A stretch of 64,000 nt of DNA from Leptasterias polaris (lineage: Eukaryota; Echinodermata; Asteroidea; Forcipulatida; Asteriidae). The stretch spans positions 310,001 through 374,000 of the forward strand of contig JAZGTN010000177.1 of assembly GCA_037783415.1 (NCBI GenBank), written 5' to 3'. The position numbers and the translations under genes were made by a program. The notes under the pieces were generated by a model. It was not told the origin of the DNA. It saw only the letters and a list, made by a program, of their open reading frames with translations, and made no database searches. Below are positions 12,166 to 22,736 of the stretch, piece by piece (positions within the stretch are counted from its first letter, which is position 1; each line of letters starts with the position of its first letter).

Positions 12166-13005
12166 CCCCTTGTGTCCACGAGGAAAGTCGATCTATTCTG
12201 AGTAATGCTAAGTGTTCGTCCCAATCTGTTTGTGCCTGATCCACACAGACACCGAGCATGTTTTCAATGGTACGGTTGAATCGTTCAATCATTCCGTCCG
12301 ATCGGGGATGGTAGTAGGGTGTGGTCCGCATTTTGGTGATTCCCAATATTGAACACATTTCCCCGAAGACTGACGACTCAAACTCGCATCCCTGGTTCGA
12401 GTGGAGTTCGAGGGGAACCCCAAATCTTGCTACAAATTCCTCCACAAGCTGTAATAGTTGCTATAGTGGGTGCACGGTGATCCGGGATTGGGTAACATTC
12501 TGTTCATCTGGTGAAGTAGTCCCCAACGACCATGACAATTCTATTCCTGCGACTAGCGACAGGAAGTGGTCCCATTATATCCACTGCAACTCTTTCCATG
12601 GGCGCACCAACTTGATAATGGACCATCTCTGCACGCTTAGCCTTCGCTGGGGATTTCCTTTGCTGGCACTTTTGACACTTCTCCACCCATTGTCGGGAAT
12701 ACTCCCTCATGGACTGCCAATAGAAACTGCAGCGTCATAACCTTGAAAATGTCTCTGTAACTCCCAGATGACCTGCCATCCTCTGGTCGTGAAAATGCTT
12801 CAGGACGGCTGGCTGCATCTCCAGTGGCCTATCACTCTAAGCCGCGCCTGTTCTGTGGGTTTTTCTGGTTCCCATCTAAGATAGAGGACACCTTGTTTTA
12901 ACACCAATTGCTCCCAGCTGGACCACCAGAACTTGATCCCTTTGCTTTTGCAAGATACTTCCTTCCATGTCGGTCGTCCGGTACTATTCTTCATCCAAGA
13001 TATTA
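12166..13005 (-). pseudogene. Gypsy integrase fragment (catalytic Asp changed, frameshifted)
   Basis: Read leftwards: an RNase H-to-integrase linker (12994-12800), a zinc-binding HHCC segment with WVEKCQKCQQRK (12710-12504) running into VDIMGPLP (first catalytic Asp), then the core with LELHSNQGCEFES, TTPYYHPRSDGMIERFNRT and DWDEHLALL (12445-12200). The family motif HSDQG reads HSNQG here, so the second catalytic Asp is Asn. The frame is broken between 12504 and 12445, and the C-terminus after DEHLALL is deleted straight into the LTR. Dead element, nested in the Penelope relic. A 100-bp remnant may continue at 15044-15145. Confidence 0.85.
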
Positions 13006-15043
13006 CCTCAGCAAGATCACTGTTTTGTGAGGATCTTATTGTTCCAGAAAGGGTTATAAAAGTTTACCCAAACAATAAACCATGGCTTACAAAAGTCATC
13101 CGGGAACTAATCTACGCAAAGCAGACGGCCCACAAGAATAATAACACTCAAGAAAAACGTAAACTACAGAAAGAACTTAACCATATTGTACGTCGCTGCA
13201 AAAAGCAATATGGGCTTAAAATCGAACAGAAGTTTGAGAATGGAGATCACAAGAGCGCATGGAATGGGCTGAAAGACATTACTGGTTTTGGTTTTCGCAA
13301 TAAGCTGGAAATTCCCTCCAGTGATCTTAAACACTTTGTCAATGATCTTAATGTGTTTTTTGGTCGTTTTGACACCAGTAACAGTAATCAGGACTTAGCT
13401 TACACAAATTTATGTTTAGACTTATCTTGTAGAAATTCAAACTCTAATGATATCATTGTTCTCACAGCCTGCCAAGTTGAAAATGTACTTAAATCTATTA
13501 GGACAAACAAAGCTGTCGGTCCAGATGGAATTTCTGGTAAGACTTTGAAAGGGTGTTACAGAGAGCTCGCAGGAGTCTTTCAACGACTATTTCAATGGTC
13601 TTTGAACACCCACACAATTCCTAAACTTTGGAAATCCTCTGTCATTAGTCCAATTCCCAAAATTCCTCAGCCACATGTTCTAAATGACTATAGACCAGTT
13701 GCATTGACACCTATTGTGATGAAGTGCTTTGAAAAAATTGTCAGAAGTCTCCTACTTTGTGAAACAAGAGAGACAAAGGACCCCTTTCAGTTTGCATATC
13801 GTCCACACCGCGGTGTGGATGATGCTATGGTAACATTACTTCATAACATTTATGGTCATCTTGACAATGGTAAAACTTATGTCCGCTCACTGTTTTTAGA
13901 TTTTTCTTCGGCTTTTAATACTATTAGACCACAGTCTTTGTTACAAAAGTTACATCACTTGAATGTTAGCCCTAAGTTGTCCCTGTGGATTAACGATTTC
14001 CTAACTCAGCGCCCACAAAGAGTAAGAGTCGCTGGTGTGAACTCTGATACAACAATCCTTAGCACTGGAGTTCCCCAGGGTTGTGTGTTATCGCCCCTTT
14101 TGTTCTCCTTATTTACAAGTGACTTTAATGTACAAAGTGACTCGTGTTTTTTAATCAAGTATGCTGACGATACAGTACTGACAGGTTTGATTGCTGACAA
14201 TGATGAATCAGAATATAGAAATAACATTAATCAATTTTCTAATTGGTGTGCCAAAAATCATTTAGTCCTCAATGTTCAAAAAACGAAAGAAATGGTTTTT
14301 AATTTTCAAAGAAACAAACAGATTATGCAACCAATTAAAATTAATGATGTGTCTGTTGAAATTGTAAGCGAGTACAAATATCTTGGCACAGTAGTCGATA
14401 ACCAATTGAACTGGAATTCCAACACCTCTAGGGTTTATAAAAAAGCCAACCAGCGCTTACATTTCGTAAGGAAACTCAAATATTTTAATGTGAACACCAG
14501 AATTTTAACATTGTTTTATCAGAGCACTATTCAATCTTTATTAACTTTCTGTTCAATAGCTTGGTTTAATTCCCTGACTGTTCAAAACCGGAAGAAACTT
14601 CAACGTATTGTTAAACACGCCAGCAGAATCATAGCGACATGGAGAGCCTTCAGAAGTTGGTAGATACATGTAGCAGCCTTATGAAAAAATTTAATTGTAT
14701 TATGACTGACAGCACACATCCTCTTCACTCAGTGATTGTAACCAATAGATCAGGTAGGATTCGACAACTAGGCCTTAAAACAAACAGATTTAAAAATTCC
14801 TTCATACCAAGTGCCATCTATAGTTTTAACAGTAGTTTTAACAGATAATTTGTACAACCTTTTTGACTCTTCCTGTTTTTTATGTCTCTCTCCTTTACAT
14901 TGTGTATATACATGTAATAATATTGTCTATTTTTGATGTACTTGGTGTAGTTTTTATGTAATTTTTTAAAATGCTGTACAATGGAAAACAAATTTCATGT
15001 GTTTTCATATGACGAACAATAAATTGAATTGAATTGAATTTGA
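13006..15043 (+). pseudogene. 5'-truncated Rex1/CR1-group LINE with almost complete RT
   Basis: The frame to 14663 starts inside the linker before RT (NNKPWLTKVIRELI) and contains RT blocks in order: TNKAVGPDGISGK, LNDYRPVALTPIVMKCFEK, FQFAYRPHRGVDDA, LFLDFSSAFNTI (motif A), STGVPQGCVLSPLLFSL (motif B), KYADDTVLTG (catalytic YADD at 14160-14171), LVLNVQKTKEMVFNF and EYKYLGTVVD. A frameshift near 14645 moves the C-terminus to another frame (SLQKLVD...DSTHPLHS...NSFIPSAI), which ends at 14848. The 3' UTR ends in AATAAATTGAATTGAATTGA, the short tandem tail of such LINEs. It is nested in Gypsy, which is nested in Penelope. TACATGTA at 14665-14672 adds two codons in the C-terminal region. Confidence 0.88.
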
Positions 15044-15145
15044 TTTTTTATAACTGTCGTTGCTCTGATGTGCAATTGCTATACGCTCGACACTCAGTTC
15101 ATTGGCACCGGCGGACTTGTCCGCACTGGCGACGGCGAAACACAA

Positions 15146-15420
15146 TGTCACAGTACTTTTGATGTATCCTCTTTGTACACCAACATCCCCCAAGATGGAG
15201 GGATTGCTCCCTGCTCCTCAGCCCTGTTTAAGAGTGGTCACATATCACCGCTCATTTCTGACATTGTATCCCTCGTGCAACATGTTTTAACTAAAAACAA
15301 CTTTTCTTTCTTAGGTAAGAATTTCCTACAGGTACATGGCACTGCAATGGGAAAACGTTTGGCACCTTTAATGGCCTGGCTATTCATGAGTCAACTTGAA
15401 CAGCCCATGTTGACATCCAA
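15146..15420 (+). pseudogene. Penelope-like RT core, continuation of 10515-11836
   Basis: The frame contains STFDVSSLYTNIPQDGGI (RT motif A with the catalytic Asp), LVQHVLTKNNFSFLGKNFLQ and VHGTAMGKRLAPLMAWLFMS (motif B) and then QLEQPM. This is the family order directly after the DTPDFLRKI block that ends near 11830, so the Gypsy+LINE nest (11837-15145) most simply interrupted one Penelope copy. The motif C FxDD region is missing: after about 15420 the sequence no longer resembles PLE. Confidence 0.85.
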
Positions 15421-16489
15421 ATTATGCATCGTTTGTAGACAACACATCAGGGAATCAGACACCTTTACCAGCCATTCTGGTGGTACCACCCATAAGACAA
15501 GGGGGTCATGTCACCTGCACCACCATCTAGTCCGGCAGCCAAAGGGGTGAACCATGTTTTGTTGGATATATAATGTTTTTTTGCAGATTCCACACAAGAA
15601 GGTCATACTGTTTAAGAATCTGAGTGATGACCCCTCCTCAGGGTTGGGCAATTTTTTATATCGATTATTTAATGTTTTTATCGATATTTATCAATACCTA
15701 TGGTGTAAACACAACCAATACAAGCGTGTAACCCCCAAAATGGCACTAAAAACATACAATTAGCTTACCAAGAAATAGTATGTAAAAAAAAGAGGCGAAA
15801 GAGGGTGTAGGGTGCTGAAGGGGCGTGGCTAGTGGGAAGAGGCGGTAACTGTATCCAAACACACATGATATTAGAAAACTAAGTACATTTATTTATGATA
15901 GAGTTTTTTGTAATAAATCTTTGAAAGAGATTCGTACATTATTGTATTTAAGGATGATAGATGATGGGTGGGGTACGATCCATCAAGGGGCGTGGCCAAG
16001 GCCTATAGTATTCTTCAAATCCAACCTGCGTATTTGTACGACTAACGAAACCCTGAAGTACAAATATGTACATGTACCCTCTTCTACATTGATTTCTGTG
16101 GAGATAGAGTTGCATTTTGAGAGAAAGTGGGGGAGGGGGAGTCCAGCTCCAAGAAATGAAATGCCTCTTCATTCTCGACAAATCCTATAATGTTGAACCT
16201 ATCTAATAATGACCTACATTTTGGTGCTATTCCATCCAGTGACGCTGTATCTGATGACTTGTTATTTGAAAATTGTATTTGTGACAATTCAATAATAATA
16301 TTATAATAATAATAATGTTATGATATAGGGGATGTGGTGAGAAAATTGTTCAACAAAAATGTTGTGACGTTTTTTGACCGTGTGGGTCGGTAGTGAACTG
16401 GGGGAGGGGGAGGGAGGGGGGCGTTCGAGATTAAGAATAAATTTTCATATCCATTGGGTAGTAATAGAGAGCTTTCGGAAGTCAAGTTT
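15421..16489. other. Unrecognised sequence, no gene supported
   Basis: Contains AT-rich DNA, a short ATA/ATT microsatellite (16289-16320) and G-rich patches near 16130 and 16400. Open frames are short and without family features. It lies between two Penelope-related segments and may be a degenerated part of that element or later insertions. Confidence 0.35.
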
Positions 16490-17100
16490 GCTCCTCATCA
16501 GTTGCATATTGGTCGATATAAAGATTCAGGCAAATCTCTTTGTACATCTTAAAAAGATGTAGGGTTATGACAGTAGTGTAGGCCTATAGGAAATAAAGAT
16601 ATATCACTGGGTATGTTTGTGTTCATGAGTAACAGGCGTTTAACCGTTTTTGGACTTTTCAAAGTAAGACAATCAAACCTCATGAGTTTTGTAATTCATA
16701 TGAATTATTTGAGGGAGAATGATGATCAATGTTGTTTAAAAGCAATGAACACGCAGATCGTAAAAGTATCACATCGTATGAAACCAGAAGTAAAACAAAA
16801 CTCCAAAACACCTCTCGTGTTCACGACAACCTAAAACCGGACAATAGGTTATATCACAGGTAATCAACAAATTATTGCCTCTTATTCAGAGCGACCACAG
16901 ACTTTCAGAAATATTTTTGGATCTACCTTTCTTGGAAGACAACAAAGGATAAACGCCTTGTGACTCCTAAAAACAAACATACCCGGACATCCACGTTTAT
17001 TCTGTTATTTCCCATACACTTGTTGCAACCCCACATCTTTTAAAAATGTACAGAGATTTGCCCGATTCTTTTAATCGACCCACATGCAACAGATGAGGAA
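16490..17100. repeat. Diverged inverted repeat pair, about 80 bp arms
   Basis: 16490-16570 and the reverse complement of 17022-17100 share CTCATC.GTTGCAT, GGTCGAT, GGCAAATCTCT, TGTACAT, AAAAGATGT and GGGTT in the same order, with scattered substitutions. The spacer is about 450 bases and contains no recognised gene. It could be terminal repeats of a small element or two opposed copies of one repeat. Confidence 0.55.
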
Positions 17101-17129
17101 GCGTACAAAGAATCTGAAAAATCCCCCCT

Positions 17130-17156
17130 CCCCCCCCCCCCCCCCCCCCCCCCCCC
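17130..17156. repeat. Homopolymer of 27 C
   Basis: An uninterrupted C run preceded by TCCCCCCT. Prone to length error in any assembly. The proline/glycine open frames across it are artefacts. Confidence 0.9.
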
Positions 17157-18165
17157 ATCAAGTGGGGATAGCCCAGCACAGTTACCATAAATTGGATTTG
17201 TTTTGTCACAAAAACAATTTTCAAATTACAAGTAAACAGATACAGTGTCAATGGATGGGACATTATTTTATTATCATTAGCATCTCCGTTGCTTCTTTGG
17301 CTGACTGGGTCCCTGTAGCTCCGTTTGTTTTGCTTGCCGTTTAAGTTGTTGCGAAAACTAAAACCCTACATCCTCTCCGGTCTGGAGGATGGAGGTTTCA
17401 GATTATCAGGTTATGTAAGGATACAATTGTGTCCTGATCCATGTGATGGAAATGTAATTTACTAAAACTCCTTTCTAAGTCCATATAATACACGGCAGGT
17501 CTCAATGTGATTTATAATAATACAATTATTTCATTTGTCACGTCAGACCAGGTTACTGATAATTTATGTAAGCGGTCTTTATAAATCCAAACTTATTGCA
17601 AATAATGCTGAAAATCTGGCTCTGTAAATAAGTCACAATACTTGTTATATGAATGTAATGATATATTATCTTTGGAAGTTCGTGTTAAAATATAGCTGCT
17701 AAACAATATTTACCCTTACATGTATGCCCTATAACAGTCGAATGTTCAGCGAGACAGCTATAATCATGTGGCTAATTCTCTCCACGTGTCCCGTTGTTTA
17801 CATCAGCGTGTACCCAGACTCTATCAAATATTTCACAAATTGCACCAGAATGGTACCAGTCTGATAAGTGTCAAGCTACTGCAGGCTCTTTCTACAACTT
17901 GAAATTATTTGGAAATATTCTTTTCTTTAAAAATATGTTTTAAAACATATTTGGAAAGTATAAACAATGTTTTGTTACAAATGTTTTTGTGTACGATTTA
18001 AAGTGATGCAAATAATATGTTTTGTACTTGCAATATTTCAATTAACTTTAAAGTTACATAAAAAGCAAACAGCGCCACCAATAGTTAGCCTGATATCATG
18101 ACTATTCTGGATTATAAAATTGGAGGAATATTCCGCCTATATCTCGAATTGCCCAAACTTCACAG
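17157..18165. other. No gene recognised
   Basis: AT-rich sequence without open frames of note and without repeats I recognise. It may include the degraded stretch between the Penelope RT and endonuclease, but I cannot align it. Confidence 0.35.
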
Positions 18166-18510
18166 GGTGTCATCATGCAGATTCTGTTTGTACAAGGTCT
18201 ACTGAACATAAATCAGTCAAAACCTGTTATATATCCTCCGCTGCAAGGTTCAGGTAAAAAGTGCCTTTTGGCTGCCGGACTAATCTTATCTACATGTATC
18301 TAATATCTTGCAGAGTTTGTGGTGTTCAATATATAGGTGAAACAAGAACTACATTCAAAAGGCATTTCTACAGCCACAGATCCACAGTCAACACCCTAAA
18401 GCTGGATACACCTGTAGGACGCCACTTTAATCTTCCTACCTAATCACTCCATTTCTGACATGAATTTACAGGGCATTGAGGTACTAGGTATTTCTGGGGA
18501 ACGAAATAAT
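18166..18510 (+). pseudogene. Penelope-like GIY-YIG endonuclease domain (frameshifted)
   Basis: The open frame 18261-18443 reads YLISCRVCGVQYIGETRTTF then KRHFYSHRS and VGRHFNL, the GIY-YIG block of Penelope-like elements including the R..HRS segment. A small insertion around CCTACCTAATCAC shifts the frame, after which NHSISDMNLQGIEVLG continues to about 18505. Upstream (18160-18260) a Cys-containing segment fits the zinc-like motif before GIY-YIG. TACATGTA (18291-18298) adds two codons inside the normally compact NLIYLISC motif. It may be the 3' end of the element at 10515-15420 or a separate copy. Confidence 0.82.
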
Positions 18511-18589
18511 ATTTATTTCGGGGGAAAGAAAGCATGTTCCGGAGAACGAAAACATATTTTATTATAATAAAAGTGGTACTCCTATGTAT

Positions 18590-19292
18590 TGTTACGACCC
18601 CATTCCTGACATACTTCCCTCCCACTTGTTCCTTTTCTTTTTGGAATGTCTTTGTGGCTATGCGCGGGTAAGACCCTTTAAAAGGCTTGACCACATTTTG
18701 TGTGGGCCTCAGTCATACAGTGCCCATGCAGGCATACATATTGTACGACCCGTTATGGTGCAGCGTTGGGCCAGCATCTCCTCCGTCTTCGACGACTCCT
18801 CCTTCTCCACCAAGTGGATCATGGCCAGGAGTGACCTACATGTACCGGACTCTGGACTGTCGTGGCTTCCGAGCTGAACTCCCGAGTCGACCTGTGACTG
18901 TGGGCTGATCTACTGTGGGCTTGGGCTGCTGTTGGAGATGCTGGGCCTAACGTCTGCACTATTTAAATCTTGTTAGGGGACTGACTGGGCGGGGGCATAT
19001 TCAGCCTCCTTAAGGTAAATATTACCTAATTTACTTTTATTTATCTTTGCCGGCTTACCATTCAGTTTTGCCTCTGTGTTGCTTAAATCCTTCTTTATTA
19101 ACTGCTTTGTAATAATGTATGCGGCTTTGCCGTTATTAATCTTGCTTTAACTCGTTGTTCTGCTTATTGATTTATGTATTAAATATCATTTTGAATGTAT
19201 TTCATTGATTGCTTCTGTGCTCTTACTTACAAGGTCTTTTGTTCTTGTCCCGTTTTATATAAAATCGCTGTCGTGCTTTTCAGTACGTAACA
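18590..19292. mobile_element. Probable solo LTR, 703 bp, with GTAT target duplication
   Basis: Begins TGTTACGACCCC and ends CAGTACGTAACA: TG...CA ends with a 7-bp terminal inverted repeat (TGTTACG/CGTAACA). It is flanked by the direct repeat GTAT at 18586-18589 and 19293-19296. No internal retroviral-like coding sequence lies between, so recombination between two LTRs is the likely history. Ends and 4-bp duplication fit a Gypsy LTR. Orientation is not determined. Confidence 0.65.
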
Positions 19293-19296
19293 GTAT

Positions 19297-21070
19297 TGAC
19301 GTAAATCTTATTTAATTACCAAGAAATTCAGTACAGATTGGGGGAAGGAACGTACACAGAGCATTGAAACGTTGCAATTTTCGATCAGCGGATTCGATCA
19401 GCGAGGTGTACCGACTGGCAAACCCGGAATGACAACAATGAAGTTGGTGGTCTGGCTCCCTACCCCTCCCACATGTTCATGAGCATCCAGGAACAGCTAT
19501 TTCTTGGCTTTGGGCTTCCGTCCTGCTAGCCCCACCGAGCCACTCTACCCACCAGCTACACGAATCTTTTTAAGAACTGTTCTTCTCCATTCCTGGAAGA
19601 CCTCTGAAGTCATGTTTTAGTCTATTTTGTAGCCAAAATAGCCCAACGAAGCCGGTGTGTCCCTTTAACATGCTATTGTTTAAAACAGATCATGTTAACT
19701 CTTAAAACAGATTTTGTAAACCGTTCGAACAGGACTACTAACAAATAATTGTGAACAGATTACTAAACCATTTGAACAGATAGTAATCTGTGTGACACTG
19801 TGAGAAGATATATTAAAAAGTTCCAACGATTCCAACGATTTAGCGAATAAGAAATTCGTTTAAAACAAATTAGCCCAAAGATTTTTTAACAACCACTGTC
19901 CTTCCCAGGCTTTGTATCAATGCAATGACATTGGTTTCTGTACTAAGCTACATAATACTGCACATACATTGTGTATCCATTGATGTACAAATGTAGACCG
20001 TGCTACATTATATCAATATTGTTTGGTCTTAGATAAAAACCTTGTTGTCTTCTTGATTATTCTACATTTGTCAGCTTTCTGCAATACTATTCGCAAAAAT
20101 TGAAATAAATTTTCAGCTTTTTAAGCAGAAGATTGGTATTAAAGGTACATGTATGACCCTGCAGTGGTTTAAAATCTTACTTCACATATCATACAGTTCG
20201 AGTGCATTTTGTAGCAGCCTATCAATCTCTCAGAATATGATTTGTCAGTCAAAAGAATGCAGGTCTGGAGTAGCACTCCACACTAATGCTAAAAATTAAG
20301 CTTGATACCTGAGATCTGAGACAGGTGTCAAATTTCACTGATGCTCCCATGCACGAGTCTAAGTTTTATGTCTCGTGTATGACAGCAACTGTACTGGTAC
20401 ATGTACAATGCGGTCTGGCACACGGATGTGTTGATCACGTAAGTGGTGGAATATTTGTGTGATGTCTTGGTATTTTAGAGCAAAAGCAACGTCAAAGTGC
20501 AGAGTGCTATTAGGATTACATGATTACAGTCCCCACAAAAGTCTTTTGTCTCTCTGTTGTTACTGGGGCAAATGAAGCATGAAAGCTTGATAAGTACATG
20601 TACTGTACATGTATGTGCATGGTGCAAAATACACAATCGACCAGAGTCATGTGACTCATAGTGAGTATATACAATGTGAAAAAACCAAGAAAGCAACGCA
20701 TAGTGTGCATGGAAAAGCATGGCTGCTTCCGAGTGCTTCTGCAATCCAGCCATAACCACTGCAAAAGAAGAACAATTCAAAATTACCTCACATGAGAACT
20801 GTTGAGTAAGTTGCACTGTGGTAAAACCAAAGTATCCGGTGACGACAAATATGAATCAAAACGTATCTATATATAACAAAAATAAATAAAAATAGCATTT
20901 AATATAAAACAAACAATCATCCCTGGCATAACTGTTGTTCAAACATGATGTTTCCTTCTGTGTCGTTGATCTTGTTCTCCACTATGTATGTTGTTAAGAG
21001 ATTCCAAAGAATCTATGCAAAAAGTTAATTGGAGAACAAAATAGAGTTTGAACTGCCTCTAGTTACCAGG
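19297..21070. other. No gene recognised; AT-rich, several TACATGTA motifs
   Basis: No convincing coding sequence. 19720-19800 contains repeated GAACAG/GATTACTAA words. TACATGTA-type motifs cluster at about 20149, 20399 and 20595-20613. The opposing short frames at 20475-20816 have no family features. Confidence 0.35.
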
Positions 21071-21260
21071 CAATCACAGTGGTCAAGTGGTAAGACATCT
21101 GCTCTAGAATGGCAAAGGTCATGGGTTCGAGTCCCACCTAGTATATATGCCCGTTAGTTTTTTTTCTAAGGCCTTGGGGAAAGTACTGGGTAAACAGTGC
21201 TTTACGTTCACAGTGTATGGGTAAAACCAGATAAAAACAAGAACAGTGTTACATCCAGCC
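21071..21260 (+). repeat. tRNA-derived SINE
   Basis: The head resembles a tRNA gene with pol III boxes: CAGTGGTCAAGTGGTAAGAC (box A region, about 21077-21096) and GGTTCGAGTCC (box B, about 21124-21134), followed by a non-tRNA body with TTTTTTTCTAAGGCCTTGGGG. The tRNA fold is incomplete, so this is a SINE head and not a functional tRNA. Confidence 0.7.
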
Positions 21261-21435
21261 TACAAAGGGTCAAAGTTCTTGATTGCAAACTTTGCCTTGT
21301 TACATGTATGTGGAAAGTAGAATGATTTATGTTAGGAGCTTTAGGAAGGGACACAGGTTGAAAGATCATGCAATAGGCATTTTAAGGACCAAGTCTCTAC
21401 TCTTCTAATTCAAATTATAAATTTGTTATTAGAAA

Positions 21436-21672
21436 CTATTTATTTGTATATCATGTATGATAGAATCAATAGGTGTTGGCTTAGTCTTATATATACATGT
21501 AAGATAGAATCAATAGGTGTTGGCTTAGTCTTATATATACATGTATGATAGAATCAATAGGTGTTGGCTTAGTCTTATATATACATGTAAGATAGAATCA
21601 ATTGGTGTTGGCTTAGTCTTATATATACACATGTACATGTATGATAGAATCAATAGGTGTTGGCTTAGTCTT
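21436..21672. repeat. 44-bp minisatellite, five copies
   Basis: The unit contains GATAGAATCAATAGGTGTTG and GCTTAGTCTTATATATACATG. AGGTGTTGG recurs at 21471, 21515, 21559 and 21603 (exact 44-bp spacing) and again 52 bases later at 21655, where an extra ACATGTAC is present. The unit itself contains ACATGTA(T/A). Confidence 0.9.
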
Positions 21673-22296
21673 ATTCTTCTTATCAAAATTAGTACTTCTT
21701 CGGTGAAAATCGAAAATTGACTGAACATCAATGGTATTGTGGATAAAATAACAGTGACGTTCCTACACAAGAGCACAATAACCACTATAAACTTGGTATT
21801 TGATCTGATGACTTTAACTCAGCGCCTGTAACCTAGACTTTGACATTTTCACCCCACTATTCTTTCCCCAAAGGAAACCACCCACCCAATTTACAAGTTA
21901 AAATGGCACTTGATCTGGAAACCATTTGGCTACAACTCACTACTGTGACCTTGACCTCTAACCTTTTCACTCCAAACTGTATCACTTTATTTTCATTTCC
22001 CCAACCCCCTACAAATTTTAAATTCCAATGCCACTTAATTCTAACTGAAGTTACCTAAACTCATCACTGTGACCATGACCCTTTCAACCCCAACAATCCA
22101 AACTTTTCTTTCCCCAAGGTCAACCCCCACCCAAGTAACAAGTCCAAATGTCACTTTTTACTCAAGTTATGGTCTGGAAATGAAAGCCGGCTGTCTGGCA
22201 ATTACAATACCCCTTCAGCCAATGGGACTGAAGGGTTAAAAAACAGAAGACTGATAAAAATAAACATAAATGGTGGAGGGTAGTTTTGGCTTTTGT
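21673..22296. other. No gene recognised
   Basis: Contains an imperfect, roughly 125-base repeat of phrases such as CACTGTGACC.TGACC and TTTCCCCAA (21840-22180), suggesting an old diverged tandem repeat. No coding signal. Confidence 0.4.
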
Positions 22297-22300
22297 TTAA

Positions 22301-22732
22301 CACTTTGACTGCTGAGCTGAGCACGAGAATACTCGGGCAGGTTGTATAACATTGTACTGCCCTCTGTAGATCAAGGATTGAAATGCTTTTCATGTATAAA
22401 ACGTATTGACATACGTTAGGGGAACCAATGGAGTTGTTTTCGATGGTTTTACTTATTTTTTAGTAACAGTGTAAAATTCCACTTCACCAGACCCCTTGCT
22501 ACGATGTATACCACTCCAAAAAAGATATGGGGTGTAATAGAAAATAAAAGCAACAGTGTCATTTATTTGAATGTTTTTATTTATAAATCTTTGATGTAGT
22601 TCTCCAAATAAAACCTGCAGAATCGTGGGGAGGGACAGTGTAAAACTAAAACATGAAGTTTTTTTGTAGTTTTGTAAAACATCTGCAGCACCATGGGGAG
22701 GGACCGTGTAAACATTTGCAGCAGTCAAAGTG
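22301..22732. mobile_element. TTAA-flanked MITE (432 bp, piggyBac-like)
   Basis: Perfect inverted ends CACTTTGACTGCTG (22301-22314) and CAGCAGTCAAAGTG (22719-22732), each flanked outside by TTAA (22297-22300 and 22733-22736), the target duplication of piggyBac and Kolobok elements. No transposase frame. The ends resemble piggyBac-type MITEs; the superfamily is inferred from the TTAA target. Confidence 0.75.
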
Positions 22733-22736
22733 TTAA

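Noticed and set aside
17084..17344. Proline-rich protein across the C run
   Set aside because: The frame depends on a 27-C homopolymer; the rest has no family features.
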